Below the pieces are notes generated by a model. It was not told where the DNA came from. It searched no databases and saw only the letters and a list, made by a program, of their open reading frames with translations. This document shows, in pieces, positions 8,929 through 17,775 of a DNA stretch of 64,000 nt (its first letter is position 1; the number at the start of each line of letters is the position of its first letter). Origin of the DNA: Flavobacteriales bacterium UBA7666. GTDB taxonomy: Bacteria > Bacteroidota > Bacteroidia > Flavobacteriales_D > Crocinitomicaceae. The stretch is taken from positions 1 to 64,000 of the forward strand of contig DLHO01000016.1 of NCBI GenBank assembly GCA_002483265.1, in the 5' to 3' direction. Both the position numbers and the translations under genes were made by a program.

Positions 8929-9963
8929 TTACCAAAGAGAAGGATTATTCAATCGATCATCCAAATTGAAGCGAAGAAAGACTTCAAATCCACCGCGTGA
9001 TTTCGAAACCGGTGTTAAACGGGAAAGATTGAAATCGTAGGCCAGACCTACAGAAAATTGATGGTACTGAAAATATCCTTTTGCAACGAAAGCGTCTTTG
9101 TAGCGACTGAATAATCCAAGTGCTGCTGCAATCGGTTTAATCGATCCGGTAAAGTGAGAAGCTTCCCGAATATTGTAACGCAGGTAAGTTCCAAACATCA
9201 CTTCTGAATACTTTGATTGCAATTGCACGTATACGGCAGGTTGAATAGCCAACTGTGTATTTGGAATATTAAAAGAGCTGTTTATAAATCCGGAGATCCG
9301 CATTGCAAGTTTATCCTGAGGTAAAGAGATGAAAGAAGAAGCAGGCTGATTCGCATGATAGACAGCAAGACCACAATTCACATTGTTATTGATATTGTTG
9401 TTCACAGAATATTTCATCTTTCTGAACGAGTAAACAATTCCAGCACCTGCATCCATAAAGACATGATTGTATGAACCGAAGTTTTCACCACTTCCGATAG
9501 TGTTATTGATTGCATTGCCATCAAATTGACTCGCCCAATTTCCTCTGTTTGGATCAAGAAGGCGTTGATTCATTCCACCATAAATTCCAATTCGTAGTAA
9601 ACTGTATCTCCCCATTTTGATATGGTAAGCCAAATCCAGATTAAACTGGTTTGTAGTTACTTTCATATCACCGGCAACATCATTGAAAAAGTTAAGCCCC
9701 AAAGCAATAAAACTATTATTATCTGCATCTCTGCGCTGCAATCTTACATCAAAAGACGCTGCAATAGTTTGATAAGGGGAAGCAACACTGTTCCATTGAT
9801 TTCGATAATTCGCAATGATTTGCATATGCGAAAAAGCTCCTGTCAATGCTGGGTTTAGGAGCATCGGTGAATACTCTGATTGAGCAAAATGGGTATCTTG
9901 TGCTAAAGCACTTTTAGTAACAACTTGAGCCAGAATAAATAGGTAGAGGGCTATTTTTTTCAT
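8929..9963 (-). CDS. PorP/SprF-family outer-membrane protein
   Basis: 344 residues with a signal peptide (IALYLFILAQVVTKSALA) and the hallmark opening QDTHFAQSEYSPMLLNPALTGAF of the type IX secretion PorP/SprF family. The rest alternates polar and hydrophobic residues, as expected of an outer-membrane beta-barrel. In Flavobacterium, SprF is needed to secrete its neighbour SprB, and such proteins are typically encoded beside type B cargo. Here it begins 1 bp after the stop of a 1329-residue type B adhesin, so it is most likely the dedicated partner of that protein. Confidence 0.92.
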   Translation of the reverse strand: MKKIALYLFILAQVVTKSALAQDTHFAQSEYSPMLLNPALTGAFSHMQIIANYRNQWNSVASPYQTIAASFDVRLQRRDADNNSFIALGLNFFNDVAGDMKVTTNQFNLDLAYHIKMGRYSLLRIGIYGGMNQRLLDPNRGNWASQFDGNAINNTIGSGENFGSYNHVFMDAGAGIVYSFRKMKYSVNNNINNNVNCGLAVYHANQPASSFISLPQDKLAMRISGFINSSFNIPNTQLAIQPAVYVQLQSKYSEVMFGTYLRYNIREASHFTGSIKPIAAALGLFSRYKDAFVAKGYFQYHQFSVGLAYDFNLSRLTPVSKSRGGFEVFLRFNLDDRLNNPSLW

Positions 9964-9964
9964 A

Positions 9965-12900
9965 TTACCGGACTAAAGTAAGGTTACCAGATTTTTTAAC
10001 TTCTTCGCCATTAACCAATTTTATGTCCAAGCGATAAAAATAAACTCCTGAATTTTGCGGTTTGCCTTTAAATGTCCCATCCCAAAGCAATTCGGTGGTT
10101 TGGGTTTCAAAAACTTGTTCTCCCCAACGATTAAAAATCAATAATTGGTAAGTCTCAAGACAAGGTAAAGTTCCCAATAAACCAAACGTATTGTTTATTT
10201 CCGGGCCACTATTATTGGGGGAGAATACATTGGGTAATGTCAAATTATGACAATCAACATAAACAGTAATACGAACGGTGTCAGATCCGGTACATCCATT
10301 CGGATTAGATCCTACAACGATGTAATCATTTGAAGTAGAAGGAACACAAACCGGGGCGTCACAATCATCACAAGATAAGTACTGATCAGGAGACCATTGA
10401 TAACTTGAAGCACCGGTAACTGTAAACGGAATTTCTGTACCGATATTTACACTCATGACATCTGGTGTTGCTTCTACGATTAGTGATCCACTAGTTCCCA
10501 ACGTTATGGATTCAGTAATATTACAACCATTTGCATCCGTAATGGAAATCGCGTAACTACCTGCCGGAATTCCGTAAATATTCGGAGAAGTTTCATCGAG
10601 ATCCCGCCATAGATAATTATATGGACCCACTCCACCTGATACTGAAATTGCAATGCTTCCATTATTTAAACCTGCACAATCTACCGGTATAATACTTGAA
10701 ACGTATAGTAATTCGGAAGGTTCATTTATTTTAAAGGTGTCAGATGCGAAACATCCATGATTATCTGTAATGTCAACGTAATAAATACCTTCAGCTGCAT
10801 CTGTAAGATTCTGGCTGGTTGAACCGTTACTCCAATCAAATGAATAGGGAGCAGCACCTCCTGTAACATTTATAGTGACACTACCTGTATGATCTCCAAA
10901 ACAGCGTACATGATTCAAATTAACAAGATTGATGTTGGGAATATCAGCACTAGATTCAACATAGATTTGAATAGTGGATACCGCAGTTTGAGGAGAACAT
11001 CCGTTGTTACTGGAGACAGTTAAGGTTAATGAAACAAAATTCCCTAAGTCTCCAGGGCCAGCTGTGTAGCTAGGTGAGTTTGTATTGTTATCGGTCAGTA
11101 TTCCAGTACCATCATGTGTCCAGAAAGAAGTTCCATATTGGGTTGTGACACCTTGGATCAATTTTGTAGCTCCGGGGCAAAGTGTATCAATCGGGTTTGT
11201 TATCTGAATAGAAGGAGGACCATCAATAATGAAAGTATAAGTTGCAACACTATTTGCAGGAATACAGGTGTTATTACTCTGAACTTCCATTGTTAAAGTT
11301 ACAATACTTCCAATTTCAGCTGAAGTGGGAAAGTACGTTGGAGTTGTTGTTGTCGGATCAGAAATAGCACCTAAGCCATTTCCTGTCCAATTGATTGTTC
11401 CATTGGCAGCAGTAGCGCCTGAAACTGTTCCACTGTTGTTTGCACAAATTGTTGAAGAACCGCCTGCAAGAGCTAGGGGAAGGGGATCAATTTGAATAGT
11501 ATAAATGGCTGATGCTGTTTGAGGAGCACAACTATTGGTACTAGTTACTGTCAAAGTAAGTGTAATAGTATTCCCGACATCAGATCCAACAGGTTGGTAA
11601 ACCGGACCTAATGTTGTTTGATTTGTTAAAGAACCTCCTCCGTTATGTGTCCAGTTAATTGTTCCATAAGTTGCCGTAGCTCCTGTTACTGGGGCTGTTG
11701 ATGTGACACAAACAGTTGTACTTCCACCTGCCAAAGCCACAGGTGCATGTTGAACATTCAAAATAAACTGACCGCTAGTAACGTTTGGTGTGCAGGCATT
11801 ATTACTGGTAACGTTTAATGTTAGAGTAACCGAATTTCCGGCATCTGTTGAACCTGGAGTATAAGTTGGAGAATTCGTAGTTCCATTAGTAATTGTTCCT
11901 GAGCCATTATGAACCCAGTTAGCTGTCCCATAATTGAATGAAGCTCCGGAAACAGTATAAGGATTACTTTCACAGATGGTAGTGCTGCTTCCAACTGTTG
12001 CGGTTGGTAAATGATTCACGTTGACAGTATAAATTGCTGCAACCGATGCGGGAGCACAGGAATTATTGCTTGAAACTGTGATTGTCAATGAAACCGCATT
12101 CCCTGCATCCAATGCTGTGGGCGTATAAGTTGGAGTTAAACTGGTTGAGTTTGTTAGGCTTCCATTCCCATTGTGCGTCCATGAAATAGTTCCGTTTGTG
12201 GCAGTTACACCTGAAACAGTTGCTGTTGAATTCGAGCAAATAGTAGAAATACTGGCAACAGATGCTGTCGGTAAGCCTTGAACAGTAATTGAATAATCAT
12301 CTGTAGCCGTTGCCGGTGCGCATGCATTATTACTTGAAACTGTCATTGTAAGCGTTACAATGTTTCCTAAATCGCCAGGGCTTGGAGTATATGTTGGATT
12401 GATTGTTGTTGGATTCACTAATGAGCCGGTTCCGTTGTGACTCCAGCTAATTGTTCCATAATTTGCCATAGCCCCTGAAACCGTCAATGAGCTATTTTGG
12501 CAAACGGTTGCCGTACCACCAGAAACAGCTTGTGGAAGAGGAGTAATGTTTAATACATGAAATGTTTGAGCTATACCGGGAGCACACGCATTGTTACTGG
12601 TAACAGTAAGTGTTAAAACTACGGTATTTCCATTATCTAAAGGACTTGGAGTATAGGTTGGAGATGATGTATTGGAATTGGTTAATGTTCCATTTCCATT
12701 GTGAGTCCAGCTGATAGTTCCAAACTGTGCATTGGCAGTTGTTACTGTGAAGCTCATAGTTGAACAAACAGAACTTGTTACGCCATCAGTTGCAATTGGA
12801 TTTCCTTCTACAATGACATTGTAATTTGCTTGTGCAGTAGCTGGTGCACAGGAGTTGTTGCTAGTGGAAGTTAATGTTAAAACAACAGTGTTTCCAGCAT

Positions 12901-13954
12901 CAAATGAGGATGGGGTATATGTTGGAGTTAATGTAGTTCCATTTGAAAGAGAACCACTTCCATTATGTGTCCATGAAATCGTACCGCTTGAAGCCGTTGC
13001 ACCACTAACTGTTGCGGAACCATTGACGCAGATAACCGAGGTTCCACCGGCTGTTGCAGTAGGAGCTTGTTGTACTGTAATAACCGACTGGGCTGTATTT
13101 GGGCAACCAATGTCATCTGTTGCAGTTAGGAAGTAAGTTCCGGAGTTACTGGCACTGGCATTGTTGATCGTAACATTTGAACTGGTACTAGTAAAGCTGT
13201 TTGGTCCTGTCCAATTGAATGTCAAATTATTCCCTGTTCCACCTCCAGTTAATTGAATATTTCCACCCTGACAAATGATTCCGGTTGGCGCTGTAATTGC
13301 GTTTACGGTATTAAGCGTGAAGCTTCCTGGAGTGAAATTTACACAGATTGAGTTATTCACATCTGTAATCATGTTATTGAACAAGGTTTTAGATGGAGTC
13401 CACAAATTCCCTGCTCCACTGGTATATTGAGCATCTGTTGGAGAAAATGATTCAAAGAGGACTGTGTATGAGAAGTTTCCGGTTACTGGTAAAACGAAGG
13501 TATTGTTTGAATAATAGATTACCGGCGCAGAAAATGTAATGGTGGCACGAACCGGAACTGCATTATTCACAACATATGCACTTGAAATATTCTGATAACG
13601 ATAACTGGTTGTTCCGCTATAGACAATAACTCCTGATGCAAGATTGGATAATCCGGCATTGTAAACGAGGTTTGACATTCCGGTGCACGCTCCTCCTGAT
13701 GGCGTCGGATTGAAACCATTTATCGCATTGAATAAAGTGTCATTTATTGCAAATGCATAACAATTTGTATTAAAAGCCGGCCAGGAAGAATTCGTGTAAG
13801 AATAATTCAATCCGCCGGATAAAGCATATGCGAAAGGGGTAGCGGAACTTGTTGTGATGATTGTTCCCGCAGGTGGTGAAGTTGGAACCTGAGCAAAAAT
13901 AGAACAACTCAGAAACAAACAAAAAACGGATAGCAAAAAACTTAATCTGATCAT
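9965..13954 (-). CDS. T9SS type B cargo: giant repeat adhesin with SprB repeats
   Basis: 1329 residues. The signal peptide ends near IFAQ (22). A unique 200-residue region is followed by about eight Ig-like repeats of 80-90 residues, most carrying a WTHNG or WSHNG motif, GN.VTLT and a SNN.CAP turn. Two SprB-type repeats follow (CFGDHTGSVTINVTGG and the later CAGLNNGSIAISVSGG). The last 90 residues form the gliding-motility-associated type B sorting domain (LPNVFSPN, FNRWGEQVF, WDGTFKG, YFYRLDI). It is predicted to cross the outer membrane by T9SS and act as a surface adhesin. It is encoded directly before the PorP/SprF gene. Confidence 0.93.
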   Translation of the reverse strand: MIRLSFLLSVFCLFLSCSIFAQVPTSPPAGTIITTSSATPFAYALSGGLNYSYTNSSWPAFNTNCYAFAINDTLFNAINGFNPTPSGGACTGMSNLVYNAGLSNLASGVIVYSGTTSYRYQNISSAYVVNNAVPVRATITFSAPVIYYSNNTFVLPVTGNFSYTVLFESFSPTDAQYTSGAGNLWTPSKTLFNNMITDVNNSICVNFTPGSFTLNTVNAITAPTGIICQGGNIQLTGGGTGNNLTFNWTGPNSFTSTSSNVTINNASASNSGTYFLTATDDIGCPNTAQSVITVQQAPTATAGGTSVICVNGSATVSGATASSGTISWTHNGSGSLSNGTTLTPTYTPSSFDAGNTVVLTLTSTSNNSCAPATAQANYNVIVEGNPIATDGVTSSVCSTMSFTVTTANAQFGTISWTHNGNGTLTNSNTSSPTYTPSPLDNGNTVVLTLTVTSNNACAPGIAQTFHVLNITPLPQAVSGGTATVCQNSSLTVSGAMANYGTISWSHNGTGSLVNPTTINPTYTPSPGDLGNIVTLTMTVSSNNACAPATATDDYSITVQGLPTASVASISTICSNSTATVSGVTATNGTISWTHNGNGSLTNSTSLTPTYTPTALDAGNAVSLTITVSSNNSCAPASVAAIYTVNVNHLPTATVGSSTTICESNPYTVSGASFNYGTANWVHNGSGTITNGTTNSPTYTPGSTDAGNSVTLTLNVTSNNACTPNVTSGQFILNVQHAPVALAGGSTTVCVTSTAPVTGATATYGTINWTHNGGGSLTNQTTLGPVYQPVGSDVGNTITLTLTVTSTNSCAPQTASAIYTIQIDPLPLALAGGSSTICANNSGTVSGATAANGTINWTGNGLGAISDPTTTTPTYFPTSAEIGSIVTLTMEVQSNNTCIPANSVATYTFIIDGPPSIQITNPIDTLCPGATKLIQGVTTQYGTSFWTHDGTGILTDNNTNSPSYTAGPGDLGNFVSLTLTVSSNNGCSPQTAVSTIQIYVESSADIPNINLVNLNHVRCFGDHTGSVTINVTGGAAPYSFDWSNGSTSQNLTDAAEGIYYVDITDNHGCFASDTFKINEPSELLYVSSIIPVDCAGLNNGSIAISVSGGVGPYNYLWRDLDETSPNIYGIPAGSYAISITDANGCNITESITLGTSGSLIVEATPDVMSVNIGTEIPFTVTGASSYQWSPDQYLSCDDCDAPVCVPSTSNDYIVVGSNPNGCTGSDTVRITVYVDCHNLTLPNVFSPNNSGPEINNTFGLLGTLPCLETYQLLIFNRWGEQVFETQTTELLWDGTFKGKPQNSGVYFYRLDIKLVNGEEVKKSGNLTLVR

Positions 13955-14091
13955 ATCGTGAAAAAATTAAGTTCTGAATGTAAATGAATAATATTTGCAG
14001 CTAGACGATCAGCAATCATTGACATGTTACCTTGTGATAACTCACTGGGCAGCAAATCAATAACTTGCGTATAGGTATGTGTCGTCTTCAT
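13951..14091 (-). CDS. Possible 46-residue leader ORF coupled to the adhesin gene
   Basis: A small ORF starting MKTTHTYTQVIDLLPSEL whose TGA overlaps the adhesin ATG (ATGA arrangement). A perfect TAnnTTTG box (minus strand, 14120-14127) lies about 30 bp before its ATG and nothing else is encoded between, so it would be the first frame on the adhesin transcript. No family recognised. It may be a leader peptide or a genuine small protein; it may also be fortuitous. Confidence 0.4.
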   Translation of the reverse strand: MKTTHTYTQVIDLLPSELSQGNMSMIADRLAANIIHLHSELNFFTI

Positions 14092-14119
14092 AAATGTGTA
14101 GTTGATTAACCAATCGGCG

Positions 14120-14127
14120 CAAATATA
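14120..14127 (-). promoter_or_regulatory. Candidate -7 promoter box for the adhesin-PorP operon
   Basis: Reads TATATTTG on the minus strand, a perfect TAnnTTTG, 28 bp upstream of the small leader ORF and 165 bp upstream of the adhesin start. Confidence 0.5.
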
Positions 14128-14232
14128 CGAATTTAGGGTAATAAATATTTGATAATGCACTAGTTGAATGTTGTCAGCTACGAAGCGTAACTTACAAATA
14201 ACACATTGGTTAAAACCTTTTAATTTTTGAAC

Positions 14233-14721
14233 TTATCTCAGGCATTTGAAATAGTCGAAAGGCTCCAGACAATCACTGCACTGATAGAGTGCTTTGCAGG
14301 CTGTACTTCCGAATTGACTAAGCATTTTTGTGTTTTCAGAACGGCATTGCGGGCATTTTACAATAGGTGAATCACCAAATAATATGAGCTTATCCACTTC
14401 GTTTACCGGTGGGGCAATTCCGTAAGCCAACAATTTTTCCTTACCTGCTTCACTCATCCAATCTGTGGTCCAGGCTGGTGAAAGAACTGTGTGAAAACGA
14501 ACTATTTCAATTCCTTTTTCAGTAAGTACTTCCAGAATGTTTTTTTCAATGTAATTCATGGCCGGACAGCCTGAATAAGTAGGTGTGATTGTTACTTCAA
14601 CTTCTTTGTCAGAAATTACTTTTACTGCACGTACGATCCCGAGATCAATAACAGAAAGTACCGGAACTTCCGGATCCGGCACTTCTTCTAAATAATTCCA
14701 TATAGTCGTTTCATCTACCAT
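14233..14721 (-). CDS. paaD: Phenylacetyl-CoA epoxidase assembly protein PaaD
   Basis: 162 residues from the ATG at 14721. The N-terminal DUF59/MIP18-like domain includes EEVPDPEVPVLSVIDLGIV and TPTYSGCPAM. The C-terminus carries CPQC and CSDC pairs plus a further Cys, a probable metal site (PaaD/PaaJ family). PaaD is needed for epoxidase activity in vivo, probably in metallocentre assembly. It overlaps the end of paaC by 7 bp. A longer frame reading back into paaC is rejected because family members start at this Met. Confidence 0.92.
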   Translation of the reverse strand: MVDETTIWNYLEEVPDPEVPVLSVIDLGIVRAVKVISDKEVEVTITPTYSGCPAMNYIEKNILEVLTEKGIEIVRFHTVLSPAWTTDWMSEAGKEKLLAYGIAPPVNEVDKLILFGDSPIVKCPQCRSENTKMLSQFGSTACKALYQCSDCLEPFDYFKCLR

Positions 14722-15467
14722 TCCATATTTGGATAGGCACGTTGCATATACTGCATTTCTGCAATTAAATGACCAAAATGCTCTGTGTGTCTTCCTTGTC
14801 TTCCACCGCTCAATTTCCATTTAGAGTCCGGTAATTGGAGTGTTGCTTCCTGTAATACAAATTGAATCCGCTCATTAAATGCAGGACGAAGCGTTTCCAG
14901 ATCAATTGCAATTCCTTGCGAAATCAACGCTTGATCCACATCATCCATGTAGAACAATTCATCGGAGAATTTCCAAAGCAAAATGAGTGCATCATTCACT
15001 CGTTTGTTTGATTCTTCTGTTCCGTCACCCATTCGAATGATCCACTCAGATGAATGTTTCCAATGATATTTTGTTTCTTTTAAGGATTTTTCAGCAATTG
15101 CAGCAAGCTGTTTGTCTGCAGAATGTTGCAAAGCTTCATAAAACGGAAGTCTGAAGGTGTCAAAGATCCATTGACGAACGATTGTAACGGCAAAATCACC
15201 ATTTTTTTGTTCGATTAATTGGGTATTCAAATACTGATGTTCAAATCTTAAAAAAGCCAGATCATCAGCGGTTCTTCCTTTGTCCTCCACTTGTGCAGCA
15301 TATTCCAACAAATTAGTAGCTTGCCCGATTAAATCCAATGCAATATTAGATAAAGCAATATCTTCCTCAATAATTGGTCCGTGACCACACCATTCCGAAA
15401 GTCTTTGCCCCAGAATTAAGCTGTCATCAGCTATGCGTAATGTATATGTAAATAAGTTGTTTTTCAT
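14715..15467 (-). CDS. paaC: Phenylacetyl-CoA epoxidase subunit PaaC
   Basis: 250 residues, normal for PaaC, the structural ferritin-like partner of PaaA in the epoxidase. Typical segments are LRIADDSLILGQRLSEWCGHGP, EDIALSNIALDLIGQA and LRFEHQYLNTQLIE. The diiron ligand set is degenerate as usual in this subunit. It overlaps paaD and is separated from paaB by an 84-bp gap that contains a dispersed repeat element. Confidence 0.93.
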   Translation of the reverse strand: MKNNLFTYTLRIADDSLILGQRLSEWCGHGPIIEEDIALSNIALDLIGQATNLLEYAAQVEDKGRTADDLAFLRFEHQYLNTQLIEQKNGDFAVTIVRQWIFDTFRLPFYEALQHSADKQLAAIAEKSLKETKYHWKHSSEWIIRMGDGTEESNKRVNDALILLWKFSDELFYMDDVDQALISQGIAIDLETLRPAFNERIQFVLQEATLQLPDSKWKLSGGRQGRHTEHFGHLIAEMQYMQRAYPNMEW

Positions 15468-15475
15468 TTTTTTGA

Positions 15476-15547
15476 GACTTAAGACAGAAGACTTGAGACG
15501 AAAGACAATACTTGGTCTAAAGTCTTTTGTCTGTAGTCTTATGTCTA
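15476..15547. repeat. AGAC/GTCT heptad inverted element D1
   Basis: Left half consists of AGAC units every 7 nt (AGACTTA, AGACAGA, AGACTTG, AGACGAA, AGACAAT); right half consists of GTCT units every 7 nt. The halves can pair as a long stem. It lies inside the paa operon between paaB and paaC. Related copies lie at 26036, 63115 and 63892. Confidence 0.75.
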
Positions 15548-15551
15548 AATA

Positions 15552-15839
15552 TTACATGTGCCCAACGCCATCCGGAACCTCGTAAAAAGTCGGATGACGG
15601 TAAATTTTACTGTCAGCTGGTTCGAATAATGCATCAGAATCTGCTGGGTCTGAAGCGAATATTTGAGAAGATTCAACTACCCAAATTGAAATTCCTTCAC
15701 TGCGTCTTGTGTACACATCGCGCGCGTTTTCAACAGCCATTTCGCCATCTGCTGCGTGAATACTTCCAACATGTTTGTGGTTTAATCCAACTTTACTTCT
15801 AATAAAAACTTCCCATAAAGGCCAATCTTTTCCTGCCAT
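15552..15839 (-). CDS. paaB: Phenylacetyl-CoA epoxidase subunit PaaB
   Basis: 95 residues, the expected size. PaaB links PaaAC dimers in the multicomponent epoxidase. Family features are WPLWEVFIRSKVGLNHKHVGS, the NARDVYTRR stretch and the C-terminal YRHPTFYEVPDGVGHM. It starts 12 bp after paaA. Confidence 0.94.
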   Translation of the reverse strand: MAGKDWPLWEVFIRSKVGLNHKHVGSIHAADGEMAVENARDVYTRRSEGISIWVVESSQIFASDPADSDALFEPADSKIYRHPTFYEVPDGVGHM

Positions 15840-15851
15840 TGCTTTATAATA

Positions 15852-16799
15852 TTAAGATGCTTTTTTTGCTTTTTTCTTTTCGGCATGTGCCATTGCTGCT
15901 TCTCTAACCCACAAACCATCTTCTTTTGCTTTCAATCTGGTTGCGATACGTTCTGCATTACAAGGGCCATTTCCGCTAACTACTTGTTTGAATTCCTCCC
16001 AATCAATAGCTCCAAAATCGTAGTGACCTCTTTCTTCATTCCATTTCAAATCTTTGTCAGGAAGAGTCAATCCAATTAATTCTGCTTGTGGAACAGATGC
16101 ATCAACAAACATCTGACGTAATTCATCATTTGTGTGTCTTTTGATTTTCCAATCAATTGATTGCTGTGTATGCGTTGATTCTGCATCACTTGGTCCGAAC
16201 ATCATCAATGCCGGCCACCAAAAACGATTCAGTGCATCCTGCGCCATTGCTTTTTGCTCTTCCGATCCTTTCATCAAAGTACACATGATTTCGTAACCTT
16301 GACGCTGGTGAAACGATTCTTCTTTACAAATACGAACCATTGCACGTGCATACGGTCCATAAGAAGTTCTGCACAAAGGAACCTGATTCATAATTGCTGC
16401 ACCGTCAACTAACCACCCAACTGCGCCCATATCGGCCCAAGTCAAAGTTGGATAATTGAAAATAGAAGAGTATTTTGCTTTGCCAGTGTGCATATCATCG
16501 ATACTTTGTTCACGGGAAAAACCCAATGTTTCCATTGCACTATACAAGTATTGCCCATGACCAGCTTCATCCTGAACTTTGGCCAATAAAACAGCTTTAC
16601 GTCTTAAATTCGGAGCGCGTGTGATCCAGTTTCCTTCCGGAAGCATTCCCACAATTTCAGAATGCGCATGTTGCGAAATCTGACGAATGAGTGTTTTTCT
16701 ATAAGCATCAGGCATCCAGTCTTTCGGCTCAATGCGAATATCCTGCTTAAGTTTTTCATTAAATGAAGCTTCTAAATCGGCTAAATTTTGTTCTTTCAT
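15852..16799 (-). CDS. paaA: Phenylacetyl-CoA epoxidase catalytic subunit PaaA
   Basis: 315 residues from the ATG at 16799. PaaA carries the diiron centre that epoxidises the aromatic ring of phenylacetyl-CoA using O2. The two metal-binding ExxH motifs are visible in QDEAGHGQYLY and CKEESFHQRQG, together with the GNWITRAP and GWLVDGAAIMNQ stretches of the family. First gene of a paaABCD operon with a candidate -7 box at 16818-16825. No paaG, paaZ, paaJ, paaK or paaR lies in the window. Confidence 0.95.
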   Translation of the reverse strand: MKEQNLADLEASFNEKLKQDIRIEPKDWMPDAYRKTLIRQISQHAHSEIVGMLPEGNWITRAPNLRRKAVLLAKVQDEAGHGQYLYSAMETLGFSREQSIDDMHTGKAKYSSIFNYPTLTWADMGAVGWLVDGAAIMNQVPLCRTSYGPYARAMVRICKEESFHQRQGYEIMCTLMKGSEEQKAMAQDALNRFWWPALMMFGPSDAESTHTQQSIDWKIKRHTNDELRQMFVDASVPQAELIGLTLPDKDLKWNEERGHYDFGAIDWEEFKQVVSGNGPCNAERIATRLKAKEDGLWVREAAMAHAEKKKAKKAS

Positions 16800-16817
16800 A
16801 TAGCTAGTTATGAGAAT

Positions 16818-16825
16818 CAAAGATA
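16818..16825 (-). promoter_or_regulatory. Candidate -7 promoter box for paaABCD
   Basis: Reads TATCTTTG on the minus strand (TAnnTTTG), about 20 bp before the paaA ATG. An upstream TTG is present but closer than the usual spacing. Confidence 0.45.
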
Positions 16826-16852
16826 GTGAATTTTGCTCAATTTAATGTCATA

Positions 16853-16890
16853 TAAAAAGGAATGTCGAACCTAAGTAGATTCGACATTCC
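16853..16890 (-). terminator. Rho-independent terminator of the DUF4476 gene
   Basis: An 11-bp perfect stem, GGAATGTCGAA (16859-16869) with TTCGACATTCC (16880-16890), is followed on the minus strand by TTTTT. It lies between the DUF4476 gene and the paaA promoter. Confidence 0.85.
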
Positions 16891-16947
16891 GGGTTGGTAT
16901 TGGATTTGGATTTTGATGAATACATTCCGCCGTGACGGAGGTTTGGA

Positions 16948-17679
16948 TTATTGTATGCTGATGTAATCTTGTAGTTCACTATAGCTTGAAGAGAAAGTGA
17001 ATGTTTCTCTCAGTAAGAAATAGTTTCCTTTGTCGTAACAAGTGTTGTATGCTGCTTTTGCCCAGTCTAAACGATTACTATCGAAGGTGAATGTTGCAGC
17101 AATTTCTTTCACTTGATTTGCAGATAAGTTCATTTTTGAAGCGTACACTTTTGCATTTTGCAAGCGATTGCTGTCAAAACTTTCAGATTTCAGACTTGCC
17201 AAAAACTGATTGAAATAGTTATTGTTTGCATTTTGACCTTGGTTGTAATATTCTCCCTGGTTGTTTGGATACGTTCCACAATGGTTGTTTTGAGTATTTC
17301 CACCATAGTTTCCGTTATTTCCATAGTTGATTGTCCCAACATTGTCATTCCAACCACCGTTATAACTTGTTACCGGATTATTTGCAACAATTGTGAGTGT
17401 TCCATAAATGTCCAGCTCTGCGATCAATTGATAACCTTCCGGAATATTCAGGTTGTTTTTGAAAATTACCTGATTGGTTCCTTTATCAACAACTTTCACT
17501 TGAGTGTTTCCACCATACAAGTTGTAAAACTGGTAAGTATTGAAGTTGTTTGTTTGCGTTTGACTAGAAGCGCTAACAATAAATTGTCCTTTTCTATTCA
17601 CTCGCAAAACTAATTCAGAAGCCTGTGCGAGTGTACAACTTAAAAGTACGAGTGCGAATGTAAAGTAGATCTTTTTCAT
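16948..17679 (-). CDS. Secreted DUF4476-domain protein
   Basis: 243 residues with a signal peptide (FALVLLSCTLAQA). The middle is rich in Asn, Gly, Gln and Tyr (about 115-160), a probable flexible linker. The C-terminal 90 residues contain the DUF4476 pattern: paired FDSNRL motifs separated by about 35 residues (SFDSNRLQNAK and TFDSNRLDWAK) ending in SSYSELQDYI. Function unknown; the family is common in Bacteroidota periplasm or surface. Confidence 0.85.
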   Translation of the reverse strand: MKKIYFTFALVLLSCTLAQASELVLRVNRKGQFIVSASSQTQTNNFNTYQFYNLYGGNTQVKVVDKGTNQVIFKNNLNIPEGYQLIAELDIYGTLTIVANNPVTSYNGGWNDNVGTINYGNNGNYGGNTQNNHCGTYPNNQGEYYNQGQNANNNYFNQFLASLKSESFDSNRLQNAKVYASKMNLSANQVKEIAATFTFDSNRLDWAKAAYNTCYDKGNYFLLRETFTFSSSYSELQDYISIQ

Positions 17680-17720
17680 GACTTTGAATTTTATAATTAG
17701 TGTATAATAAAATTCGTGCC

Positions 17721-17760
17721 AAAAACGTAGGGGCGGAAAATTTTCCGCCCCTACGTTTTT
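17721..17760. repeat. GC-capped palindrome P1 / dnaN terminator
   Basis: A perfect 40-bp palindrome: arms AAAAACGTA, core GGGGCGGAAAATTTTCCGCC with its matching end, and T-rich tail on both strands. It sits 16 bp after dnaN, so it can terminate dnaN. Same core family as the copies at 32312, 43384, 44121, 44383, 44787, 50397 and 59842. Confidence 0.85.
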
Positions 17761-17775
17761 TGTTGTTGATTTTCT

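Noticed and set aside
17721..17760. All GGGGCG palindromes explained as plain terminators
   Set aside because: Holds for P1, P2 and P7, but P8 lies between divergent genes and P5 lies inside a coding region.
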